From positions 1-64,000 of the forward strand of contig NZ_JADNRM010000006.1 in assembly GCF_021730445.1 (NCBI RefSeq): a DNA stretch of 64,000 nucleotides, read 5' to 3'. This DNA is from Phocaeicola faecalis. GTDB taxonomy: Bacteria > Bacteroidota > Bacteroidia > Bacteroidales > Bacteroidaceae. A program made the translations under genes and the position numbers. Below the pieces are notes generated by a model. It was not told the DNA's origin. It worked only from the letters and a program-made list of their open reading frames with translations, and made no database searches. Positions 37,925 through 45,784 of the stretch are shown here, in pieces (position 1 is the first letter of the stretch; every line of letters begins with the position of its first letter).

Positions 37925-38011
37925 TTACTTAATGCCTACGCCCCAAGCTCTTACTTCGTTTTCACCCATCATAGCCAGGACTTTCATTACAATACTTTTT
38001 ACCTTTTTCAT
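37925..38011 (-). CDS. Small peptide B, 28 residues, paralogue of peptide A
   Basis: The ORF is 28 codons long: MKKVKSIVMKVLAMMG, then ENEVRAWGVGIK. It is preceded by AAGGATAACAAGATT, and peptide A by AAAAGGATAACATT, so even the leader sequences (AAGGATAAC) are duplicated. The two probably form one transcript from the box at 38054-38047 to the terminator at 37717-37750. Function unknown. Confidence 0.65.
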   Translation of the reverse strand: MKKVKSIVMKVLAMMGENEVRAWGVGIK

Positions 38012-38046
38012 AATCTTGTTATCCTTTCTTTCTATGTTTTACAACA

Positions 38047-38054
38047 CAAAATTA
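38047..38054 (-). promoter_or_regulatory. Promoter -7 box of the twin peptide operon
   Basis: Minus-strand TAATTTTG, 35 bp upstream of the peptide B ATG. Confidence 0.5.
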
Positions 38055-38159
38055 CGCGCTTTTGTTTTCTGTTGTATGCTTATGAGTCCAAAATATACGC
38101 TAAAGGGACAAATTCTTGATGCAAGTCAAGAATTTGCCCCTTTCCATGAAAAAGATGTT

Positions 38160-38660
38160 TCAGAAGCCTAATTTGCAGAACTCGTTCTCAAAGTTTGGTG
38201 TAAAGATATCCTTCCCCATATTGGCTTTTATTTCGTCTAATGTCCAAAAACGGCCTCCGGCTAATTCGTCACTGGGGGTGATAGGGCCGTCATAAATGGT
38301 TTTGTGTGAGAATACCAGTTCTTTTTCGCGGGCAGACTCAAAAACATAATTAATCAGCAGTTCGGGAGTGAAGTCGGTGATTCCGAGTTCTTCTTTCACT
38401 TCACGGTGGAGTGCTATTTCTACACTTTCGCCCAAGTCGACATGACCGCCTACTGAAGTGTCCCATTTGCCGGGTTGGATATCTTTCCATTCCGGTCGTT
38501 TTTGCAGGTAAAGTTCCCCTTTACTATTGAACACATGAAGGTGCACTACTGGATGAAGTTTTTTACTGCCGTCATGACACTCGCCTCGTGTGGCAGCTCC
38601 CACAATATTTCCCTGTTCATCTACAATGGGAAACATTTCTTCTTTATTGTCGCTATTCAT
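38160..38660 (-). CDS. NUDIX hydrolase
   Basis: A 166-residue cytoplasmic NUDIX enzyme. The NUDIX box GHVDLGESVEIALHREVKEELGI lies at about residues 73-95 and fits GX5EX7REUXEEXGI exactly. The N-terminus (FPIVDEQGNIVGAATRGECH) resembles the IDI/YfcD-like subgroup, hydrolysing nucleoside diphosphate-linked or related substrates; the substrate is unknown. The start at 38660 is chosen because a -7 box (38689-38682) precedes it and covers the longer frame. It lies downstream of hutH but has its own promoter. Confidence 0.88.
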   Translation of the reverse strand: MNSDNKEEMFPIVDEQGNIVGAATRGECHDGSKKLHPVVHLHVFNSKGELYLQKRPEWKDIQPGKWDTSVGGHVDLGESVEIALHREVKEELGITDFTPELLINYVFESAREKELVFSHKTIYDGPITPSDELAGGRFWTLDEIKANMGKDIFTPNFENEFCKLGF

Positions 38661-38681
38661 ACGTTGTCTTCTTTTTGCCTG

Positions 38682-38689
38682 CAAAGATA
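38682..38689 (-). promoter_or_regulatory. NUDIX gene promoter -7 box
   Basis: Minus-strand TATCTTTG, 22 bp before the ATG at 38660, located in the 42-bp gap after hutH. Confidence 0.6.
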
Positions 38690-38702
38690 GTGAAATAATA
38701 GC

Positions 38703-40199
38703 TTAATAATCCACTTGGTGGCGTTTCAAAAAAGCCACAGTCTTATGTATTTCTTTGTACATCACAATGTCTTCGCGGATGAAAGGCACTTCCTTGCGAT
38801 AAACCGAGAGGAATTTCTCAATGTATGGAGAGCTTTTGAGCGGACGCCGGAAGTCGATACCTTGAGCTGCATTCATCAGTTCGATGGCAAGGATATGCTC
38901 CAGATTGTCCATCACCTTAAATAGTTTTGTGGCGGCATTGGCACCCATACTCACATGGTCTTCTTGGCCGTTGCTGGAGACAATGGAATCACTGCTGGCG
39001 GAGTAGCAATACATTTTATTTTGGCTGACCATGGAAGCGGCTGCATATTGGGGAATCATAAAGCCTGAATTCAGTCCGGGATTGGCAACAAGGAATTCGG
39101 GAAGTCCGCGAAGTCCCATAATGAGTTGGGCTACGCGACGCTCGGATATATTTCCCAACTCGGCCAAAGCGATGGCGAGATAATCATAGACGAGTGCCAA
39201 AGGTTGTCCGTGGAAATTCCCGCCCGATATAATCAGGTCTTCATCGGGGAAGATGGTGGGATTGTCGGTGACGGAGTTAATCTCGGTCAGCAGAACGGAC
39301 GCGGCATGGCGGATGGCATCCTTGGTGGCACCGTGTACTTGGGGGATACAGCGGAATGAATAGGGGTCTTGCACATGTGTCTTGGGCTGAGTTATGATTT
39401 CACTTCCTTCCAGTATACGGCGGAATGCTGTCCCTGTTTCTATCTGGCCTTGGTGCGGTCGTATCTGTTGGATACAATCCATGAACGGGTCGAGGCGTCC
39501 GTCGAAGGCTTCAAGGGAAACAGCGGCAATGAGGTCGGCTTTTTTACTCAGTCGGAACGCTTTCAAGATGGCATAAACACCGTTGGCGCTCATGAATTGT
39601 GTGCCGTTCAGCAAAGCCAATCCTTCTTTGCTTTTTAGTTTCACAGGCTCCCAGCCGAATTCGTCGAGCACACTGATGGCTTCGCACCGCTTACCTTTAT
39701 AATATACGTCTCCCACACCGATAAGTGGCAGGAAGAGGTTGGCAAGCGGGGCAAGATCGCCGGATGCACCCAGCGAACCACGGTCATATACAATGGGCAT
39801 TACGTCATTGTTGAAGAAGTCGATAATGCGCTGCACGGTAATGACTTGTACGCCGCTGTGTCCCAACGAGAGGGCATGTGCCTTGAGCAGAAACATCAGT
39901 TTTACAATGACGTGTGGCATTTCTTCGCCCACACTGCAAGCATGGCTTTTTACCAGATTCTCTTGTAAGGTGCTCAGTTCATCAGGCGAGATATTACGGT
40001 TGCACAGCGAGCCGAACCCAGTGGTAATACCATAAAGCGGTGTGTCGGAATTGGCTATCTTTTTATCCAGATAGTCCCTGCACTTCTGAATGCGTTCCCG
40101 AGCTTCGGGGGCCAGTTCCAGTTTCAGGTTCTCATTGATGATACGTTCGATAATATCGAATGTGAGTTCGCCGGAACCTATTTGATATACGTTTTTCAT
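38703..40199 (-). CDS. hutH: Histidine ammonia-lyase
   Basis: A 498-residue enzyme that deaminates histidine to urocanate, the first step of degradation. The Ala145-Ser146-Gly147 triad (in GSLGASGDLAPLA) makes the MIO electrophile autocatalytically. Other family motifs include YGITTGFG (about 56-63) and QDHVS near the C-terminal third (NGQEDHVSMGANAA). Length is normal. It is the last gene of the hut operon, 11 bp after fchA. Tyrosine ammonia-lyase is an alternative of the same fold, but the hut neighbours decide. Confidence 0.95.
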   Translation of the reverse strand: MKNVYQIGSGELTFDIIERIINENLKLELAPEARERIQKCRDYLDKKIANSDTPLYGITTGFGSLCNRNISPDELSTLQENLVKSHACSVGEEMPHVIVKLMFLLKAHALSLGHSGVQVITVQRIIDFFNNDVMPIVYDRGSLGASGDLAPLANLFLPLIGVGDVYYKGKRCEAISVLDEFGWEPVKLKSKEGLALLNGTQFMSANGVYAILKAFRLSKKADLIAAVSLEAFDGRLDPFMDCIQQIRPHQGQIETGTAFRRILEGSEIITQPKTHVQDPYSFRCIPQVHGATKDAIRHAASVLLTEINSVTDNPTIFPDEDLIISGGNFHGQPLALVYDYLAIALAELGNISERRVAQLIMGLRGLPEFLVANPGLNSGFMIPQYAAASMVSQNKMYCYSASSDSIVSSNGQEDHVSMGANAATKLFKVMDNLEHILAIELMNAAQGIDFRRPLKSSPYIEKFLSVYRKEVPFIREDIVMYKEIHKTVAFLKRHQVDY

Positions 40200-40210
40200 A
40201 CTCTTCTTTT

Positions 40211-40834
40211 TTAGAGAACGGTTTTCACATAGTCCAATATTTTTTGTTCTTCGGCAATCGTTGTCTTTTCTATCATATCCGCTTCTTCAGTCATTTCTTT
40301 CACAAATTTCTCGTCTTTGATAGAGGTGAGGTTGATGCGGACATTTAGCAAAGCACCCAGTATGGCGGTTCGTGCACACATCATTGCCACACAAGCATCG
40401 GTCACGGCATTGCTGTTTCCTTTTCGTGCCACTACATCAATCATCGGCAGGATGGAATGGACAGTACGTGCTACTTCCATCGGTACTTCGGCTGCATATT
40501 TGGTCTCTTTTTGAATCGCTTCGTTGCGGATGTTTTTTTCTTCTTCTGTTTCTTTAGGAAGTTTGAAGGCGGCAAATACGCGGTTGTATGCATCCGAGTC
40601 ACGGTCTACATCGATAATGAGTTGACGTGCCAATTCTTTAAAACGGGCGGAAAGGTCTTCCATAACCTCGTTTACTTCGGCATATTTCTTTCGTCCGATG
40701 GTCAGGTTGGCAACCATTGCGGCAAGGGAAGTCGCCAGGGCACCATTGAGGGCGGATATGCTTCCGCCACCGGGAACGGGATCGTTGCTGATGACTTTAT
40801 TAATAAATTCTTTGATAGTGAGTTCTGTTAACAT
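40211..40834 (-). CDS. fchA: Formimidoyl-THF cyclodeaminase
   Basis: A 207-residue all-helical protein of the FTCD_C/cyclodeaminase family. The signature DPVPGGGSISALNGALATSLAAMVANLT (about 18-45) is clear. It converts 5-formimidoyl-tetrahydrofolate to methenyl-tetrahydrofolate and ammonia. In animals this is fused to the formiminotransferase; here the partner is ftcD, two genes upstream. It sits between hutI and hutH, spaced 29 and 11 bp. Confidence 0.9.
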   Translation of the reverse strand: MLTELTIKEFINKVISNDPVPGGGSISALNGALATSLAAMVANLTIGRKKYAEVNEVMEDLSARFKELARQLIIDVDRDSDAYNRVFAAFKLPKETEEEKNIRNEAIQKETKYAAEVPMEVARTVHSILPMIDVVARKGNSNAVTDACVAMMCARTAILGALLNVRINLTSIKDEKFVKEMTEEADMIEKTTIAEEQKILDYVKTVL

Positions 40835-40863
40835 GGTATTATGTTTTTAAGTTGGGTGAATAT

Positions 40864-42108
40864 TTAAAATAGGATACGTCCTGCTTTGATGGTGTGTTGC
40901 ACGGAATTCATGCCGGTATAGTAAACGAGTACGGCCGGGGTATCGGTGTCCAGCAAGACAAGGTCTCCCTGTTTGCCGACTTCGATACTGCCTGTCCGGT
41001 GGGCATAACCCAGTGCGGCTGCTCCATTTAATGTCATAGCGGTGATAGCTTCTTCCAATGTGAGATGCATATATAGGCAAGCCAGTGCAAATGTCAGTGG
41101 GATGGAACCGGAACAACAGCTGCCCGGATTGAGGTCGGTGGCGAGAGCTACGGCACAACCGCTGTCTATCATGTCACGTCCGCGTGCATAAGGTTCACGG
41201 AGTGTAAAGGCGGTCAGGGGCAGGAGCGTGGCGACAACCTTATTTTCTGCCATTGCACGAATGCCGCTATCCGAAGCGTGCAGCAGATGGTCGGCGCTGA
41301 GTGCTCTTATTTCACCGGCAAGTTCGGCACCGCCGAAACTTACAATTTCATCGGCATGTATCTTTGCACCGAATCCTTGTTTCTGTGCCGCTTGCAGGAG
41401 TCGTCGGGATTGTGTTACGGTGAAGACGCCTTGTTCACAAAAAATGTCGCAATTCTCTGCAAGGTGCTTTTCACGGACCAGAGGAAGCATCTCATGGATG
41501 AGAAAGTCAATGTATTCGTCGGCTCTGCCCTGATATTCGGGAGGCAGTGCATGTGCACCGAGGAAAGTGGCGGCGATATCTACTTTGCGTTGCGGGGAGA
41601 GATTGATGGAACGCATCACTTCCAGTTGTTTGAGCTCGGTATCGCAGTCGAGTCCGTAACCGCTCTTCCCTTCCACAGTAGTGACCCCCATACGGCTCAT
41701 GACATCAATAAACCATTCGGCTTTGCATTTCAATTCCTCCGGTGTCGCTTCACGAGTGGCATGTACCGTGTTGATAATGCCGCCTCCGCGTTGCATGATA
41801 CTCATATAACTTTCCCCATTCATGCGCCAAACGAACTCTTCGGGGCGATAACCGCCGAAAACCAGATGGGTATGTGAATCAATGAATCCGGGAAGCAATA
41901 CCCGGCCCCCGGCGTCGAGAATTTCGTAATCTTCTTTCGGCTCTGCATACGAAGGATGTGACGGGCCTGCGTAGGTAATCACTCCGTCGGTTACTACTAC
42001 GGTTCCTCCGGTGAGATCCAGCAGTCGGTTCATCTCTTTACCTTTCAGGGCAGAGGTGCCGAGAGGGGTGATGATGCGGGCATTCTTGATGATAAGATTG
42101 TTGTTCAT
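40864..42108 (-). CDS. hutI: Imidazolonepropionase
   Basis: A 414-residue amidohydrolase opening imidazolonepropionate to formiminoglutamate. Metal-site motifs are GFIDSHTHLVFGG (about residues 67-79), AKIHADE (about 240) and the late Asp region ATDLNPGSC. The frame extends 93 bp upstream to 42201, inside ftcD, but the family start is MNNNLIIKNARII at 42108. ftcD ends at 42125, 16 bp upstream. Third gene of the hut operon. Confidence 0.94.
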   Translation of the reverse strand: MNNNLIIKNARIITPLGTSALKGKEMNRLLDLTGGTVVVTDGVITYAGPSHPSYAEPKEDYEILDAGGRVLLPGFIDSHTHLVFGGYRPEEFVWRMNGESYMSIMQRGGGIINTVHATREATPEELKCKAEWFIDVMSRMGVTTVEGKSGYGLDCDTELKQLEVMRSINLSPQRKVDIAATFLGAHALPPEYQGRADEYIDFLIHEMLPLVREKHLAENCDIFCEQGVFTVTQSRRLLQAAQKQGFGAKIHADEIVSFGGAELAGEIRALSADHLLHASDSGIRAMAENKVVATLLPLTAFTLREPYARGRDMIDSGCAVALATDLNPGSCCSGSIPLTFALACLYMHLTLEEAITAMTLNGAAALGYAHRTGSIEVGKQGDLVLLDTDTPAVLVYYTGMNSVQHTIKAGRILF

Positions 42109-42124
42109 GGCGATAGGTTCCTTG

Positions 42125-43027
42125 TTATTCCATAATCTGTGCTTCCAGCACTTGCTGCATCGAGAAGTTTTCCAGCCCCAAATAATAGGAGGCTGTGTCA
42201 ATCAGGGCTTCCATGGGAACCAGGCCCACAATTTCGCTGCCGATAATGCTTACTCCGTAGCGGCGGGCTTCGAAACGCACCATCTCAAAAGCCCGATAGA
42301 GGGCAGTTTTGCTGTAGTCTGTCAGATTCATGGAAACTTGTGTGATGCCTCGGTCTTTCAGTTCTACGCCCATAGCCTTGCAGAAGCGCAGTCCGCCTCC
42401 GATAAAACGGATTTTCTTGGCAATGTCATGTGCAATCTCCAGACTGGGTGTGTTCAGGTTAATATTATAAGCTACTAAAGGCATACGTGCTCCGATGGCA
42501 ACGGTTCCGGCAGTGGGATGTCGTTCTTCGGGACCGAAATCAGGATGCCATTCGGGTTGATGGATTTTCTCGGCCATGCCTTCGAATTCTCCTTTTCGGA
42601 TAGTGGCAAGATTCTCGCGATGAGGAGCGCTTGCTGATTTTTCATACAGGAAGACAGGAAGCCGATAGGTATCCGCCACCTTTTGCCCTACTTCTTTAGA
42701 GATGGCAATGGCTTCGTCCATGGTACATCCTTTGATGGGGATAAAGGGGACTACGTCTGCTGCTCCCATTCGCGGATGCTGCCCTTGATGATGGTTGAGG
42801 TCAATCAGCTTCACTGCTACGCCAATGGCCTCTATCACAGCCTCTTTTAAAGCGTCGGGTTCTCCCACAACAGTGACCACAAGACGGTTATGGTCTTCGT
42901 CATTGCTGTAGTCGAGCAGTTTCACTCCGGCACGTGCACGGAAGGGAGACACTATCTGATCTATTTTCTGCAAATCGCGCCCTTCGCTAAAGTTGGGAAC
43001 GCATTCCATGATTCTTGTCCAGCTCAT
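42125..43027 (-). CDS. ftcD: Glutamate formimidoyltransferase
   Basis: A 300-residue enzyme moving the formimino group from formiminoglutamate to tetrahydrofolate, releasing glutamate. It has the N-terminal family motif MECVPNFSEGRDLQKI and the GHHPRMGAADVVPFIP-like QHPRMGAADVVPFIP region near residue 81. It lacks the cyclodeaminase domain, which is encoded separately as fchA. It lies 11 bp after hutU. Both together show that this organism uses the folate-dependent route rather than hydrolysis to formamide. Confidence 0.94.
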   Translation of the reverse strand: MSWTRIMECVPNFSEGRDLQKIDQIVSPFRARAGVKLLDYSNDEDHNRLVVTVVGEPDALKEAVIEAIGVAVKLIDLNHHQGQHPRMGAADVVPFIPIKGCTMDEAIAISKEVGQKVADTYRLPVFLYEKSASAPHRENLATIRKGEFEGMAEKIHQPEWHPDFGPEERHPTAGTVAIGARMPLVAYNINLNTPSLEIAHDIAKKIRFIGGGLRFCKAMGVELKDRGITQVSMNLTDYSKTALYRAFEMVRFEARRYGVSIIGSEIVGLVPMEALIDTASYYLGLENFSMQQVLEAQIME

Positions 43028-43038
43028 AATTCGTAACG

Positions 43039-45045
43039 TTATTGTTGTTTTATACCTTTTTCTTTTAATACTCTGTCGATTAATACATCTTCTGCCAGAT
43101 GCGGCATGGTGATGTGATAACCTTGTTCTTGGTGGGTGCGGTTAAATTCTTCGGATGTTTCCATGGCGTGCGGATTGCGTGCCCATGCGCGTCGTGCCAC
43201 GCCGCCCATGACATCCCATAGCATAGACGAACGCAAAATGGCATCTACCCGCTCGCTGCCGTCGCACACCATTCCGAATCCGCCGTTGACAGCCTTACCG
43301 ATACCCACGCCTCCGCCATTGTGCAGGGCGACCAGACTCATGCCGCGTGCACAGTTACCAGCAAAGCACTGGACTGCCATATCTGCCATCACATTGCTGC
43401 CGTCCTTGATATTCGATGTCTCGCGAAAAGGGGAGTCGGTTCCACTCACGTCATGGTGGTCTCGTCCCAACATGATGGGGCCTACTTCGCCTCGGCGTAC
43501 CATTTCGTTAAAACGCAGGGCGATATTCATGCGCCCGAGTGCGTCCTGATAGAGGATGCGTGCCTGAGTGCCGACTACCAGATTGTTTTTTTCGGCATCG
43601 CGTATCCATATCCAATTGTCCATGTCCTGTCCGCGTCGTTCTTTGGGGATACACTCCATGGCGGCATGGTCGGTCTTTATCAAATCTTCGTGTTTACCGC
43701 TGAGGCAAACCCAACGGAAAGGGCCATAACCATAATCGAAAAGCTGCGGTCCCATGATATCTTCCACATAAGAAGGCCAGATGAAACCGTCTTTTTCGTC
43801 GATTCCGTTGCGTGAGATTTCCTTTACTCCTGCATCATAAATGGCTTTCATAAACGAATTGCCGTAATCGAAAAAATAAGTACCGTGTTCTACCAATGCT
43901 TTAATGACATTGAAATGACGCCGTAGTGAAACATCTACCAGCTTTTCAAATCGTGTGCGGTCTTCTTTCAACAGGCGTGTGCGCTCGTCAAAGGTGATGC
44001 CTGCCGGACAATATCCTCCTTCGTACACGGCATGGCACGAAGTTTGGTCGCTCAGCAGTTCAATGGCTATATGATTATTCAAGGCATATTCCAACAGCTC
44101 CACTACATTTCCGTGATAGGCAATGGAACAAGGTTTGCGTAACCTCATGGCTTCGGCGGCAAGGGTATAGGCTTCTTTCAAGTCGGAAGTGACATGTTGC
44201 ACCCATCCTTGGCGATACCGTGTTTCGATGCGTGACACATCCACTTCGGCAATGATGGCAGCGGCTCCTGCTATTTCGGCGGCTTTGGGTTGGGCTCCGC
44301 TCATTCCTCCCAAGCCAGAAGATACAAAGAGATGACCGTTCAGATTTCCGTCCTGCGGCACACCGAGTTTCATGCGCCCGGCATTTAATAAGGTATTGAA
44401 TGTGCCGTGTACAATTCCTTGCGGACCGATGTACATCCATCCGCCTGCTGTCATCTGACCGTAATTGGCAACGCCCATCTGTGCGGCGATTTCCCAGTCA
44501 CGCTGGTTGTCGAACATGCCTACCATCATCGAATTGGTGATAATGACACGCGGTGCTTCGGGCTTTGACTTGAACAGACCAAGAGGGTGTCCGCTTTCCA
44601 CTACCAAAGTCTGTCTGTCAGTCATTATTTCCAGGTATTGCTTGATGAGGCGGTATTGCATCCAGTTCTGGCATACTTGTCCCGTTTCGCCGTAAGTGAC
44701 GAGTTCGTAAGGATAGAGGGCGATGTCGAAACTCAGGTTATTGTCTATCATTACCTGAAAAGCTTTCCCTTCTATGCAGTTCCCTTTGTATTGGTCAATA
44801 GGCTTTGCCTTCAAGTCACCTTGCGGTCGGAAGCGGTAGCCGTAGATTTTCCCCCGGGTGAGCAGTTCGTCCATAAATTCCGGGGCGAGTTGGGCGTGAA
44901 GTTCTTCGGGAATGTAGCGTAGCGCATTCCTCAGTGCGGTTTCTGTTTGTGCCGGTGTCAGACGATAACCTCTGTCGGGCGCACGGCGGATGCCTTCTAC
45001 AAAAGTAGGATAGGCGGGAAGTTCTTTAGATAAGGTGATAGTCAT
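43039..45045 (-). CDS. hutU: Urocanate hydratase
   Basis: A 668-residue NAD+-dependent urocanase, longer than the ~555-residue proteobacterial enzymes, as in the long Bacteroidota form. Conserved regions include GQMTAGGWMYIGPQGIVHGT (about residues 195-214) and the NAD-site and active-site stretch FAGNCARGMSLVALHNGGGVG (about 570-590). The ATG at 45045 is chosen over a GTG at 45066, because the latter overlaps the promoter box. It is the first gene of the hut operon. Confidence 0.94.
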   Translation of the reverse strand: MTITLSKELPAYPTFVEGIRRAPDRGYRLTPAQTETALRNALRYIPEELHAQLAPEFMDELLTRGKIYGYRFRPQGDLKAKPIDQYKGNCIEGKAFQVMIDNNLSFDIALYPYELVTYGETGQVCQNWMQYRLIKQYLEIMTDRQTLVVESGHPLGLFKSKPEAPRVIITNSMMVGMFDNQRDWEIAAQMGVANYGQMTAGGWMYIGPQGIVHGTFNTLLNAGRMKLGVPQDGNLNGHLFVSSGLGGMSGAQPKAAEIAGAAAIIAEVDVSRIETRYRQGWVQHVTSDLKEAYTLAAEAMRLRKPCSIAYHGNVVELLEYALNNHIAIELLSDQTSCHAVYEGGYCPAGITFDERTRLLKEDRTRFEKLVDVSLRRHFNVIKALVEHGTYFFDYGNSFMKAIYDAGVKEISRNGIDEKDGFIWPSYVEDIMGPQLFDYGYGPFRWVCLSGKHEDLIKTDHAAMECIPKERRGQDMDNWIWIRDAEKNNLVVGTQARILYQDALGRMNIALRFNEMVRRGEVGPIMLGRDHHDVSGTDSPFRETSNIKDGSNVMADMAVQCFAGNCARGMSLVALHNGGGVGIGKAVNGGFGMVCDGSERVDAILRSSMLWDVMGGVARRAWARNPHAMETSEEFNRTHQEQGYHITMPHLAEDVLIDRVLKEKGIKQQ

Positions 45046-45065
45046 AGCATTCAGGTGTTTTGTCA

Positions 45066-45073
45066 CAAAGATA
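45066..45073 (-). promoter_or_regulatory. hut operon promoter -7 box
   Basis: Minus-strand TATCTTTG, 20 bp before the hutU ATG. It should drive hutU-ftcD-hutI-fchA-hutH. No hutC-like repressor gene is nearby. Confidence 0.6.
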
Positions 45074-45190
45074 GTAAAACAACTGAGATACTATGAATTA
45101 ATGAATATGTTTAGTGACATAAAGTAATAGAAACTCCTATGTATTATGGCAGGTTAAGAAGTCCAATTCTATCTTTTATAGTATATAGAT

Positions 45191-45600
45191 TTAGTCATTA
45201 TACATTTGGAAGACACGCTGTGCCATTTCTCTCATTTCTTGGCGTAAAGTGGCTGGAGCTATTACCTCAACACTATCGCCAAAGGAGCGTAGAAGCGAAC
45301 GTAATTTATAGTTGTCTTGTACCTTCAGTCGAACCTCCCATTTACCGTCGGTCTGTTTGCTGTTTAGCACAGATTGAGACTCATGCAGTGGCTTTGTTGT
45401 AATATAATTCCACGCCTTGTCGGTAACATGCAAAATGACATTTTCCACGGGTGCACCTGTTCGGCAGGACGATAGGTAATAGAGCGCTCGTCCTCCTCAT
45501 CCTCGCCAGGACGTATCTTGACCGGTTGCCTTCGATAATATTCGCGGTTTTTTGTAGCAAAATGTCTTATGCTGATATAGAAACTTACACACTGTCGGAA
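45191..45600 (-). pseudogene. WYL-domain transcriptional regulator, C-terminal remnant
   Basis: The frame 45448-45191 encodes the end of a WYL regulator: GAPVENVILHVTDKAWNYIT, then LLRSFGDSVEVIAPATLRQE and MAQRVFQMYND, the usual C-terminal extension. Just upstream, another frame carries RRQPVKIRPGEDEEDERS and stops matching, so a frameshift separates them. No HTH half remains. The rest of the 45600-45731 gap is AT-rich with no gene visible. Confidence 0.6.
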
Positions 45601-45731
45601 GGCTTCTTTCTTATGAAATACTTTATCGTTATTCAAGACAATATCGCAATATATGTATTACTAAGGCGGATATGGACAATTTTATATTATTATTCGGACG
45701 ATTTTTATAGATGGCTGCTATGCCGATTTAA

Positions 45732-45739
45732 TACATTTG
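45732..45739 (+). promoter_or_regulatory. SusC locus 2 promoter -7 box
   Basis: TACATTTG, 45 bp upstream of the ATG at 45785. Confidence 0.5.
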
Positions 45740-45784
45740 CAAATATTTAAAGAAATAATATTTATTAATCCTAAAAAAACTTTT

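Noticed and set aside
45066-45066. GTG start for hutU seven codons upstream
   Set aside because: It overlaps the promoter box, so the ATG at 45045 fits better.
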